Positions 37,901 to 43,599 of a stretch of DNA of 64,000 nucleotides are shown here, one piece after another (position 1 is the first letter of the stretch; every line of letters begins with the position of its first letter). Origin of the DNA: Rhodospirillales bacterium (GTDB taxonomy: Bacteria > Pseudomonadota > Alphaproteobacteria > Rhodospirillales > JAPHRK01); assembly GCA_026196105.1 (NCBI GenBank), contig JAPHRK010000009.1, forward strand, positions 108,679-172,678. The letters are read 5' to 3'. Made by a program: the position numbers and the translations under genes. The notes beneath the pieces were generated by a model. That model was not told the DNA's origin. It saw only the letters and a list, made by a program, of their open reading frames with translations, and did not search any database.

Positions 37901-38303
37901 GGTGGGTATGATACCTCGGGATGCGAAAGGAAGTGTCCAATATGGACGTCTGCCAAGTCCGGACCGCCAGACAGATAGAACAGAAACCTCACCACAACAC
38001 GAAGAAAAATTACTGCCGCAATCGACGGTCTCTGAGACGATAACGTCGATTGTCGAAGACCTGCTCGATAAAGAGCAAATTAATCCAGCAGCCAACCTTT
38101 TTGATCTGGGGATGGACTCCTTGAAGGCGATGAATCTTATCACCCAAATTAATGATGTTTTTGGGACCAGCCCCAACGTTTGCCAGGTATTGATGAACCC
38201 AACGATATTAGAGATTTCACATAGCCTGTCGGAGACAATACACAACCACATATTACAGTTAAATAACGTCGCTCCGAGAGCGTCTGAATTGAGGTTATCA
38301 TGA
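28953..38303 (+). CDS. NRPS protein 3, three modules, last A domain degenerate
   Basis: Start ATG 28953 shares a base with the NRPS 2 stop; the listed 28950 TTG adds one Met. The 3116 aa product reads C-A-T-C-A-T-C-A*-T. Approximate limits: C 5-430, A 455-950, T 960-1030, C 1045-1470, A 1490-1985, T 1995-2060, C 2075-2500, A* 2510-3005, T 3025-3095. All three C domains have HHxxxDG (HHIICDG, HHIVSDG, HHLISDG). First A code by eye D-L-T-K-I-G-E-V-G-K, an Asn code. Second D-A-M-F-L-G-N-V-V-K, near Leu (D-A-W-F-L-G-N-V-V-K). The third lacks catalytic residues (listed separately). The last T has LFDLGMDSLKAM. No thioesterase, reductase or epimerase domain follows. Confidence 0.96.
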   Translation: MTSRNEALYPASANQKRMFVLNQLSPDGTEYNVPVALKLVGKVDTRRLRTALETLVERHASLRTSFKLDGKNVVQKVDKRCKVTLARRQASNKTEVEEVKRDFVRPFDLCCAPLFRACLIRVKSDEYVFLLDMHHIICDGVSIDILLEELAQFYDGQSLKKPQGEYKDFVQWQRRFAKTEEAKDQEKYWHTLLGGDRPTLNLPTDFPRKRTQSFEGDRVFVCPDKKFCTELRSFAASNRVSLYMVLLSAYYVLLSKYSSQEDIIVGTLVAGRGAEEFRDVAGLFVNTLLLRSQPRGDLEFTEYLKQVRGECLDAFENQDYQFEDLVEWISPTRDLGRNPLFDTSFGLLTCDEEPAWYGGVKFSRYELDYEISKFDLSLTAIEQRDQGLALEFEYCTELYRKETIERLSSHYLSILKEVIANPCSKLLDINILTVEEKLAAVNPMVHQAEQEQNSKSVMELFCDQAQKHPAAPAVMFGEKKLTFGDLDKRSNELGVRLQNQGIVHGDLVGVGISPSIEMIVAVLAVLKLGAAYLPIAPTTPIERVKKIVSDSGISMLLIRGDQEHYSSLDLTTMQVDDEARNEGGGALVPSAIKPGDLAYVIYTSGSTGTPKGVMVSHGALANYVTWATKTYVNEEKISFALHSPLSVDLTVTSVFVPLVSGNRIVIYQNEDALGLIKEIVRDNQVQLIKFTPTHLSLLNEVKRKGDRAASKLRGLIVGGEDLTTNLAADIEASFDGQVEIFNEYGPTEACVGCMIHKYHPEKDTCLSVPIGKAIDNTGIFLLNRYGNPVPAGVTGELYVAGAGLAEGYLNNPKLTDDCFVINQVGDAQLRMYKTGDLARMLPNGLIEFLGRNDDQVKIRGYRIELGEIEASLKHLTEVKDAVVLRALDAAGDPYLCAYVVLMNKEVSTADLRTQLTEHFPEYMVPTWFVPLERFPVGRGGKLDKSALPNPSEFMTRNHPYAAPRTKAEAEIAKIWEEVLGLQAVGVDDNFFELGGQSLKATFMIARVNRELRANLSLRDVFTYPVIRELAVLVEQVGDDPLVAIDPVGKQEYYLASSAQKRLFILNQLAPRDVQYNVPWAIKITGQFDAERWEKAFCSLIARHETLRTSFALINDEIVQKVHPHINFEFENRSSKTGVDLSREIASFVQPFDLGKAPLIRGRIIGVSEEEHTLIVDMHHIVSDGISVEIILNELCTLYQGKTLDAIVIQYKDYASWQYENSNTERVKEQGNYWKKTFEGELPILNLPIDFPYGAVQSFEGDLVSFKVDQATVESLRKVSQNCGATMNMTLLAAYTILLSKYADQEDIVVGTPIAGRTHASLQKIVGMFVNPLAMRNQPKGTLSFHDFLHQVRGNALDAYSNQEYQFEDLVNDLEIERNLSRSPLFDTVFAYLDDSNKKIKIDELDIELLDLEWKISKYAVTLLVSEQEQGLACELEFCTKLFRKSTIEKFGTHYTHILQQIARHPDRKINDIKLLTDTERQQILVEFNRTEHPYPKDQSIHELFEKQVAKQPDNIAVVFGKKSLSYLELNQRANQIGRTLLDEGVVKEEIVAIIAEPSIDMIVATLGILKAGCAFLPIDQGCPEDRVKAMLDDSGARIVLETGHGASCQDKSRTILKLYDENLFQGDDSNLRTTVRGKDLAYVIYTSGTTGKPKGVMIEHHSVNNLCTWYNEEFEMTAADRATKYARFNFDASVMEIFPYLQVGAALHILDDEMLLDLPRLNNYFNQNGITISFLPTQVCELFMELDNESLRVLLTGGDRLRRLEPTNYHVVNNYGPTENTVVTTSCRLNAEEEGIPIGRPVFNTHIYLLGQDNKLVPIGIPGELCVAGVGLARGYLNDSVRTDEKFVPNPFEPGTKMYRTGDLAKWLPDGRIEFIGRTDEQVKIRGCRTEPREVETTILAYEAVKDAVVVAREDCQNNNYLCAYIIWHKTEKFAELQSYLAKHLPDYMVPAFLLAVDKFPLNVNGKVDNNALPEPDIALPDGQGQLTARNETEKKLVDLWCEILGRGQVSVQDNFFEIGGHSLRATIMLAKANKIFSTVVALSSVFDNPTIASLALCFEGAVRHEAPVLKQVDNRLYYSTTPIQKLLHAICMSRKGIEYNLPMAFELQGDLDIARLEGVFRQLIERHESLRTSLVKVDGQLMQTVIPVADFTIDILEENDEETLDELVHDFIRPFDLTMVPLMRVALMPKGKDQHILLMDHHHLISDGTSVGILFQEMTALYAGEKLPSLEVTYKDYAKWLGDHLQTEKVRDQERYWLNVFNNPPPTLTLDTDYPNPEKYSFAGGRISFGARPGVQDGLKALCVEKGVTLYMILLAAYNIMLSKYSGQEDIIVGVPTVGRYIADIQDVVGTFVSTHAVRSQPKADLCFDDYLEQVKIAVRGTLENQEYQLWDLMLSYSKETGGESLFSTVFVVQDQAFEAMEIPGLNVEEIDVPYHVSKFDLTLGAIERAAGLEFELEYNTDLFRRSTAKRVAGHFQNILEQLVAEPRKELRHFEVMSPQERGKILHKFNSEVTESGIDQNVVRAFEHQACEFPTRVAMVYEGDIVTYHELNRRSNQLARYLRGEGVGVGDVIGIMVSSSFEMIVGVLAVLKSGASYLPLSENLPLKRIKYFLADSGVKQLLCNSLPDKTQFETPLINLKDEKNYDLDGSDLNSQKEVARVAYVTYAVDQVGGLKKVMVEHRSLFDRCQWYIETFSVTPDDRSAKYSDLTTSATIMELFPFLCVGASICVLPEQIGHNVELLNEHLKNENVTIGWLPAPLCKRLASQVNPTLRVLITAGRNVGAARRGAYELVRCFGPVENTEVTTYCPVRGGDVANIVGKPVTNSKIYIFAHDGGLQPIGVSGEMCIAGSGLAKGNLGGDEAISSEFAPDPYVVGGMMYRTGISARWLADGRIELTGQDREVNVDGHRVYLVEIEQHLQFHKSIKDAVVVFEDDDPLYQRLVAFLVLRGDVQMPYQSFVQELKFHLGQWLPNFMIPEAYVKVGMIPRDAKGSVQYGRLPSPDRQTDRTETSPQHEEKLLPQSTVSETITSIVEDLLDKEQINPAANLFDLGMDSLKAMNLITQINDVFGTSPNVCQVLMNPTILEISHSLSETIHNHILQLNNVAPRASELRLS
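36480..37970 (+). other. Inactive adenylation domain in module 5
   Basis: Compared with the active A domain of the preceding module, the P-loop YTSGTTGKPKG is replaced by YAVDQVGGLKK; the FDAS Asp that holds the substrate amino group is Ser (TTSATIMELF); GPTENT is GPVENT; YRTGDLAKW is YRTGISARW, losing the ribose-binding Asp; GRTDEQVKIRG is GQDREVNVDG; and the catalytic Lys of NGKVD is gone (KGSVQ). The frame is nevertheless open over about 500 codons and the surrounding C and T domains keep their active residues. The domain clearly shares descent with that of module 4 (SVMEIFPYLQVGA versus TIMELFPFLCVGA). It is probably a structural platform only. Confidence 0.88.
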
Positions 38304-39430
38304 ACCAGGAAGATGCCGTTAACAGGGCTATTGAGGATGTCGTAGACCTACATCGGAACCGTTTTACTCTTTTGAAAGAAGCCAAAAAACCCAAGATCGG
38401 CTGGGTAACAATTTATACACCGGAGGAAATCCTCCTTGCTGCTGGCGTGATTCCGTTTCGATTGACTGGAGAGGTTGGATTAAACTCAACTGAGCCGAGT
38501 GCTATTCTTGGCAACAATTACTGTTCTTATGTTTTGTCGTGTCTGGGCGAAGGTCTGGCCGGTGTGTATGATTTTGCTGATGGCATTATTTTCGCGGATG
38601 CTTGTGACATGCGAAAGAGACTTTGGGAAGCTTGGGCACGGGAAATTCCATCGAATAAAAGCTATTTTCTAGAATTTCCAAATGATGCAAGTGATATTTC
38701 CAAAGAGTATTTTGCTTCACAATTACGTAAATTAATCAAAATATTAGAGCGTGAATACGAGTGTGAAATCACCGGTGAGGCTCTACGACAGTCAATTAAG
38801 GTTTGCAATGAGTCCAGGACACTCATGCAACGACTCTTCAAAAACAAGAAAGGGGAGCGACTAGCTTTGTCAGGGCCGGAATCGATACAGGTTGTCAAAG
38901 CTGCGTCTACTGGAATGAAGGAGTCCTTCAATACAAAAATATCAGCACTGATTGACGTTTTGGAGACGGCAGAACAACCCCCAGCCCGTGATAGGCATCG
39001 CGTGATGATATGTGGAAGTTATTTTGACCACAGTGAAATTATTGAAACAATTGAAGGAGCCGGGGCTGACTTTGTTTGTGGCGATATCAGCAATGGAGTC
39101 AAATATTTTGAAGGGAATATCGATCTCAATTCGGACCCTGTCACAGCGATTGCTGACTATTATCTTGAGAAAAATACCAGCGCTTACAGGCTGGATACCG
39201 ATGTTCGGGTAGAGCACTTACTTGACTTAGTGGAAGAGTACCAGGTGGACTCGGTAATTTATTACGCTTTGAAGTTTTGCGACACAAATTTACACGACTT
39301 CCCTTACGTGAAAGAGAAGCTGAAAGAGGAGAAAATCCCCGTCTTATTTATTGAGGGGGAGCGTAACACAACAAATTTTGGTGGAACGAAAACCCGTATT
39401 CAGACCTTTCTGGAAGCACGGATGTTTTGA
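38300..39430 (+). CDS. 2-hydroxyacyl-CoA dehydratase D-component-like subunit 1
   Basis: A 376 aa protein of the HgdB/BcrC/BadD family, whose dimers carry [4Fe-4S] clusters and reduce or dehydrate acyl thioesters through radical intermediates. Family segments seen: PKIGWVTIYTPEEILLAAGVIPFRL near residue 33, candidate cluster cysteines in NNYCSYVLSC near residue 75, FADACDMRKRL near residue 104 and YALKFCDTNLHD near residue 320, then PVLFIEGERN. The start overlaps the NRPS 3 stop as ATGA, so it is co-translated with the synthetase. The likely substrate is a carrier- or CoA-bound acid in the same pathway. The double-cubane-cluster reductases are a close alternative family. Confidence 0.87.
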   Translation: MNQEDAVNRAIEDVVDLHRNRFTLLKEAKKPKIGWVTIYTPEEILLAAGVIPFRLTGEVGLNSTEPSAILGNNYCSYVLSCLGEGLAGVYDFADGIIFADACDMRKRLWEAWAREIPSNKSYFLEFPNDASDISKEYFASQLRKLIKILEREYECEITGEALRQSIKVCNESRTLMQRLFKNKKGERLALSGPESIQVVKAASTGMKESFNTKISALIDVLETAEQPPARDRHRVMICGSYFDHSEIIETIEGAGADFVCGDISNGVKYFEGNIDLNSDPVTAIADYYLEKNTSAYRLDTDVRVEHLLDLVEEYQVDSVIYYALKFCDTNLHDFPYVKEKLKEEKIPVLFIEGERNTTNFGGTKTRIQTFLEARMF

Positions 39431-39439
39431 GGAGGTAAC

Positions 39440-40657
39440 ATGTTACAAGAAACAATAGGACAAGAACGTCAGATTCAATACCAGAATCTCTTAAACCTGG
39501 TTGGTGATCAACGCCAGGATACAGATGAAGATAAGCCATTGCTCAAGGCATCCCAGATGCGATCAATCATCAATTCACATCGTATGATGCAGGCCTACAG
39601 GGAGGGATCAAGGGTTGCCTATGTCTCGGAACAGTTTCCGTCAGAAATAGCATTTGCCTTTGATATGATCCCTTGGAACCTGGAGTCCATGGCGATCATG
39701 CTTGCCCAATCTGTGGATGTCGACAGGGTTTTTAAACTGACGCAGGAGCATCAACTGTCTAGGGATATATGTTCTTTTTTGCGTGGACCTTACGGGATGA
39801 TGATGGAAAATTGTTATCCGACCCCGGACTTCGTACTGACCAATACCCAACCTTGCGAAGGGTTGTCGAAGGTCGGGTTAATATCTGGAAAGGGATACAA
39901 GGCTCCCGTTTTAGCCTTACATGCGCCTAACAGTATTGATGAGGACTCTCTGAGTTATCTTGTCAAACAAATGGAACATATGATGTCCCGGATGGAAGAA
40001 GACCTTGGGATTGAAGTTGGTCCCGACTCTCTGAAATCCGTCGTCGAGTACTCAAATCAGGCGAGAGAATATTATAATAAAACGGTGCAACTCTTGCGAT
40101 CCAACAGTCTTCCAGACGTATCGCGGGAACTGCAGGAGATATTTGGGATGAACTACTTCGGAGTGAAGGAAAATGCCCGAATTTGTAAGGTTTTATATGA
40201 AGAAGCCATGCAATTAGCTGGCAAAGAAACCAGCAAGAGAAAACGCGTCTTGTGGATAGGCCAGGTGCCGGAAGAGTCCCATGAAATACTTCAGCATATG
40301 AGGGAGGTCGTCGATATCGTCTATTGGGCTCCGCTCTGGGATGCAAACATGATGATGCTTGATGAAAAAGACCCCCTCAAGAGTATTGCAGAAAGAGCAA
40401 TACTCTATCATTGGGATGCTGAAAGAACAAAAGTAGAGACGTCGCAAATATGTGAAGACCATGAAATTGATGGGTTCCTGATTGCCAACGTGTGGGGATG
40501 CAGGAACGTGATGGGTATCAGCCAGGTGCTCAGGGATATTGCGAATAGCAAGAAGCTAAAACATCTGACGATCAGCATCGATCTCGTTGACCGCAACAAT
40601 TATGCGTTCAACCAAGTTAAAAACCGAGTTGATGCTTTCCTAGAACTCTTACAATAG
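39440..40657 (+). CDS. 2-hydroxyacyl-CoA dehydratase D-component-like subunit 2
   Basis: A 405 aa second member of the same family, with an excellent ribosome site (GAGGAGGTAAC). Segments: RVAYVSEQFPSEIAFAFDMIPWNLES, candidate cluster cysteines in SRDICSFLRG near residue 112, NTQPCEGLSK near residue 135 and NVWGCRNVMG near residue 352, near the C-terminal end of the fold. The pattern of three separated cysteines matches the paired subunits (HgdA/HgdB, BcrB/BcrC). Together with the preceding gene it should form the heterodimeric catalytic component, recharged with electrons by the activator encoded next. Nothing in the sequence gives the substrate. Confidence 0.85.
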   Translation: MLQETIGQERQIQYQNLLNLVGDQRQDTDEDKPLLKASQMRSIINSHRMMQAYREGSRVAYVSEQFPSEIAFAFDMIPWNLESMAIMLAQSVDVDRVFKLTQEHQLSRDICSFLRGPYGMMMENCYPTPDFVLTNTQPCEGLSKVGLISGKGYKAPVLALHAPNSIDEDSLSYLVKQMEHMMSRMEEDLGIEVGPDSLKSVVEYSNQAREYYNKTVQLLRSNSLPDVSRELQEIFGMNYFGVKENARICKVLYEEAMQLAGKETSKRKRVLWIGQVPEESHEILQHMREVVDIVYWAPLWDANMMMLDEKDPLKSIAERAILYHWDAERTKVETSQICEDHEIDGFLIANVWGCRNVMGISQVLRDIANSKKLKHLTISIDLVDRNNYAFNQVKNRVDAFLELLQ

Positions 40658-40677
40658 ATAATTGGTAGGACGTAAAA

Positions 40678-41451
40678 ATGATTACTGCAGGCATAGATAT
40701 TGGGTCTCTTTCCACAAAGTGCGCCCTCATGGATGAAGACCAGAAAGTTATTGGGTTTGATGTGGTTCTGACTGGTGGAAACAACAAGGCAGCTACAGAG
40801 GAAGTGTATAAAAAAGCTCTCGCTAATGCGAAGTTAAAGCGCAGCGATGTTGGGTATGTTGTTACCACCGGTTATGGGAGGGAGAACATACCATTTGCGG
40901 ATAAACATGTTTCGGAGATTACCTGCCATGCTTTGGGTATGCATATAACAAATCCGGAGATCAGGACCATCTTGGAAATTGGAGGTCAGGATAGTAAGGC
41001 CATTCGGGTCAATGAGGATGGACACGTCGACAACTTCCATATGAACGATAAATGCGCCGCAGGTTGCGGAAGGTTTCTTGAAGTCACGGCCAGGGCTATG
41101 GGTGTGGAGCTTGGTGAGCTTGGGGGGATTTCGGAAAAATCTGAAAATACTGTAAAAATTAGTAGCACCTGTACGGTTTTTGCAGAAACGGAGATTGTAT
41201 CTCTTGTTGCTGTTGGGACGGCAATCCCCGATATTGTTAAAGGTGTTCATAATTCTATCGCGACGCGGGCGACCTCGCTTCTTCGGGCCGTAGGGCTCAG
41301 CGGTCCTTTAGGAATGAGCGGGGGAGTTGCCTTGAATTCAGGCGTTGTGAAATCGGTGGAAGAGGCTTTGGGAAAGGAGGTCTATATAGTGGAAAACCCA
41401 CAAGTCAGAGGGGCGATCGGCGCTGCGTCTATTGGTCAGAGATTGGTTTAG
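40678..41451 (+). CDS. ATP-dependent activator of 2-hydroxyacyl-CoA dehydratase (HgdC-like)
   Basis: A 257 aa protein of the HgdC/HadI/BcrAD activator family: a homodimer holding one [4Fe-4S] cluster between subunits that uses ATP hydrolysis to push a low-potential electron onto the dehydratase. The actin-like ASKHA ATPase motifs are clear: AGIDIGSLSTKCALM at the N-terminus, LEIGGQDSKAI near residue 101 and MSGGVALNSGV near residue 218. The two cluster cysteines are in NDKCAAGCGRF and SSTCTVFAETE. A single activator gene, rather than two ATPase subunits, points to the dehydratase type rather than the four-subunit benzoyl-CoA reductase. Such activators are very oxygen sensitive. Confidence 0.92.
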   Translation: MITAGIDIGSLSTKCALMDEDQKVIGFDVVLTGGNNKAATEEVYKKALANAKLKRSDVGYVVTTGYGRENIPFADKHVSEITCHALGMHITNPEIRTILEIGGQDSKAIRVNEDGHVDNFHMNDKCAAGCGRFLEVTARAMGVELGELGGISEKSENTVKISSTCTVFAETEIVSLVAVGTAIPDIVKGVHNSIATRATSLLRAVGLSGPLGMSGGVALNSGVVKSVEEALGKEVYIVENPQVRGAIGAASIGQRLV

Positions 41452-41515
41452 GTGCTGATATTATTGGAAATCTCTCCCTTAATGGTTGCAGTGGTCAAAT
41501 TGAAAAATTGGTTTA

Positions 41516-42190
41516 ATGATCGAAGGCATTCTCCCTGAAGAAGTCGTCTCCATACATAAATATGGAGACGATACCAGTGCTGTTTTGCTTCCCGAAGAGG
41601 CGGCGCTAATAAATAAGGCTATTGATAGCAGGAAAAGGGAGTTCGCAACGGGGCGAGCCTGCGCTCGCAAGGCTCTACGTAATTTGGGGCTACCTTCAAC
41701 GCCTATCCTTCAAGGCCCCAAACGAGAACCGCTCTGGCCGCCGGGTGTGGTTGGCAGTATCACCCACTGCGAGGGGTACTGCGCTGCCGCCGTTGCTAGA
41801 CGACAGGATATATTGGCCGTAGCAATAGATGCCGAACCCCATGATGCTTTGCCTCCGGGGGTGCTTGACAGGGTGTGTCAAGAGGAGGAGCAGGTTTGGA
41901 TGACGAATGCGCCCGAAGGTATCCATTGGGACAGGCTTATCTTCAGTGCAAAAGAGAGCGTCTATAAGGCATGGTTTCCCCTTACGGGACGTTGGCTCGG
42001 CTTTGAAGATGTATTGGTGAGTTTTGAGTTGGTCACAATGACTTTTCACGCTCGCCTGCTCGTTACCCCGCGAAGAGTTGCCAACCAAGATTTGTGTGCG
42101 TTTAACGGACATTATCTTGTCCGCAATGGCTTGGTTGTAACCGCGATAACTCTGCCACAGCAGGGCTTGTTAGAGGAAAACCGACTTTGA
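41516..42190 (+). CDS. 4'-phosphopantetheinyl transferase, EntD/PptT-like
   Basis: A 224 aa Sfp-superfamily enzyme that moves phosphopantetheine from CoA to the Ser of carrier domains. Signature segments are GSITHCEGYCAAAVA near residue 80, AIDAEPHDALPPGV near residue 103 and LIFSAKESVYKAWFPLTGRWLGFED near residue 142, the form typical of the EntD/PptT group. It is the last gene of the operon and should activate the stand-alone carrier and the five T domains. Start ATG 41516 has only a weak ribosome site; the 64-base gap before it is the longest internal gap of the operon's second half, so it may have its own start signals. Confidence 0.93.
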   Translation: MIEGILPEEVVSIHKYGDDTSAVLLPEEAALINKAIDSRKREFATGRACARKALRNLGLPSTPILQGPKREPLWPPGVVGSITHCEGYCAAAVARRQDILAVAIDAEPHDALPPGVLDRVCQEEEQVWMTNAPEGIHWDRLIFSAKESVYKAWFPLTGRWLGFEDVLVSFELVTMTFHARLLVTPRRVANQDLCAFNGHYLVRNGLVVTAITLPQQGLLEENRL

Positions 42191-42489
42191 CCACAATGAA
42201 AAAAGACAACCCCCTTTCGTTATTCCAAAACCTCATCTGAAATTATTCGCCTTACTGTAATGATGTACATCAGATCTCCTATTTCGTTGCGCAATGTTGA
42301 AGACCTTTTTCACGAGTGAGGCACCGATGTCAGCTATGAATCAGCCTGGTTTTAGTGGAACAGGTTTGGGCTGATGTTTTCTTCAGAAATAAGGGAAAAT
42401 ATGATCAATCAAGCCAAAGTATGGTTGAACTGGCTAGTGGCACCTGGATGAAGTACAGCCTATGTGTGCAGGCCAGACACGAGAAGGAA
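42191..42489. other. Gap between the NRPS operon and tRNA-Ser
   Basis: About 300 bases with no supported gene. The 80 aa ORF at 42355 runs into the tRNA in antisense and is not credible. A 12-base perfect palindrome (TGATGTACATCA, 42261-42272) is present, with no known meaning. No clear terminator is seen after the operon. Confidence 0.5.
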
Positions 42490-42579
42490 TGGCGGAGAGA
42501 GAGGGATTCGAACCCTCGGTACGCGTTAACGCACACACGCTTTCCAAGCGTGCGCCTTAAGCCACTCGGCCATCTCTCC
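42490..42579 (-). tRNA. tRNA-Ser (GGA anticodon)
   Basis: On the - strand the sequence folds as a class II tRNA. The acceptor stem GGAGAGA pairs with TCTCTCC, followed by G and an encoded CCA. The anticodon stem-loop is CGCTTGGAAAGCG with anticodon GGA, there is an extended variable arm, and the T loop is GGTTCGAATCC. It reads UCC and UCU serine codons. It lies between the NRPS operon and ubiV. Confidence 0.96.
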
Positions 42580-42676
42580 GCATTTTGTCCTTGTTAGGAG
42601 CGCTATTGCACTCTGAAGGAGGCGGGAACCTAACGGATGTTCTTGGGTTTTTCAAGGATAGAAAAGAAACTTCGTT

Positions 42677-43591
42677 TCATTCACCGAGTTCGGCTCGTTC
42701 GCCTTCTGTAACAACCCCTTCTTTGCCGTAAAAATAGCCGTTAGAAAAGGGCATGTCGTCAGATTGCTCACTGATAATGTCTTCTGTTTCAGCAATGCCC
42801 GATTTGCCATCCAAAAGGTCACGGTAGGCTTGGGCAATCTTGACCATGTCACCGCTATGGGGGGAGAGGCGAAAGTGGGAGACGCCCATCTTTGCCATGG
42901 CTTCCATTTCAGCGCTTAAGTTGCAGTAGGTATAAGACATGGTTTGCACCCCGTTAACCGCCAAGAAGGGCTCACCGTCCAGGGTGTCGAGGTCGAGGCC
43001 ATCAGGGTCACGGTCACAGACGAATTGACAGTTATCCTTAGAAAGTTGATGAGTGCGCGCATGGTAACAGCGAGCCGAAATCGCCAAGGGCAAGCGACCA
43101 TAAATCTGGACTTCTAACTCTGCCGATGTGGATTTCGCCAGGGCTTCAATCGATTTGCTTTCAAGCTCAACGGGTAAGGTGATCCGTGTGGCACCCTTGC
43201 GTGTTAGGTAAGCAAGCGTTCCCTCGTTATAGACATTAATAAAGGGGCCAATGGCGTGGGGGCGGCCTTCAAGCAAGGCGGCTGCGGAGATATCGTTGGC
43301 CTCCACCATGTAGCCTTCAGCTTCAGCAATTTCGCGAACAGACTCCATTTCCCGCTTGGTCATGATCAAGGCCAATGTGGAGAGAATAACTTCTTTCCCG
43401 GCGGCTTCTAAACGCTCAATGATATCGGGGATATATTGGGCATAAAAAGGTGAGCGTTTGGAGCAAACCACTTCACCTAAATAAACTGAATCAACTGGAG
43501 CCTCGTCTGCCATACGGAAATAGAAATCCCGCCACGTCTCTGCTTTCCAGTTGAACAGATTAGGGCCGAGGGTAAGCTTGGAAGTCTTCAT
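42677..43591 (-). CDS. ubiV: UbiV, oxygen-independent ubiquinone hydroxylation
   Basis: UbiV is a U32-peptidase-like iron-sulfur protein that, with UbiU, performs the ring hydroxylations of ubiquinone synthesis without oxygen. The 304 aa product shows GPNLFNWKAETWRDFYFRMA at the N-terminus and the four expected cluster cysteines: one in VVCSKRSPF near residue 43 and three in CYHARTHQLSKDNCQFVCDR near residue 180. It follows ubiU by eight bases on the same strand, third in the ubiTUV order. This gene set indicates ubiquinone-dependent life under low or no oxygen. Confidence 0.94.
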   Translation of the reverse strand: MKTSKLTLGPNLFNWKAETWRDFYFRMADEAPVDSVYLGEVVCSKRSPFYAQYIPDIIERLEAAGKEVILSTLALIMTKREMESVREIAEAEGYMVEANDISAAALLEGRPHAIGPFINVYNEGTLAYLTRKGATRITLPVELESKSIEALAKSTSAELEVQIYGRLPLAISARCYHARTHQLSKDNCQFVCDRDPDGLDLDTLDGEPFLAVNGVQTMSYTYCNLSAEMEAMAKMGVSHFRLSPHSGDMVKIAQAYRDLLDGKSGIAETEDIISEQSDDMPFSNGYFYGKEGVVTEGERAELGE

Positions 43592-43599
43592 AAAATTCT

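Noticed and set aside
28953-38303. Epimerase or thioesterase domain hidden in NRPS 3
   Set aside because: The length equals three C-A-T units, and no epimerase spacing or GxSxG motif follows the last T domain.
38300-41451. Benzoyl-CoA reductase for aromatic degradation
   Set aside because: Only one activator-type ATPase gene and no ferredoxin, ring-hydrolysis or aromatic CoA ligase genes are present; the NRPS context argues against catabolism.
9602-42579. Direct repeats marking integration at tRNA-Ser
   Set aside because: I looked for the tRNA 3' sequence at the left boundary and saw no copy; no integrase is present.
42355-42597. 80 aa ORF overlapping the tRNA
   Set aside because: It reads through tRNA-Ser in antisense and its protein has typical tRNA-shadow sequence.
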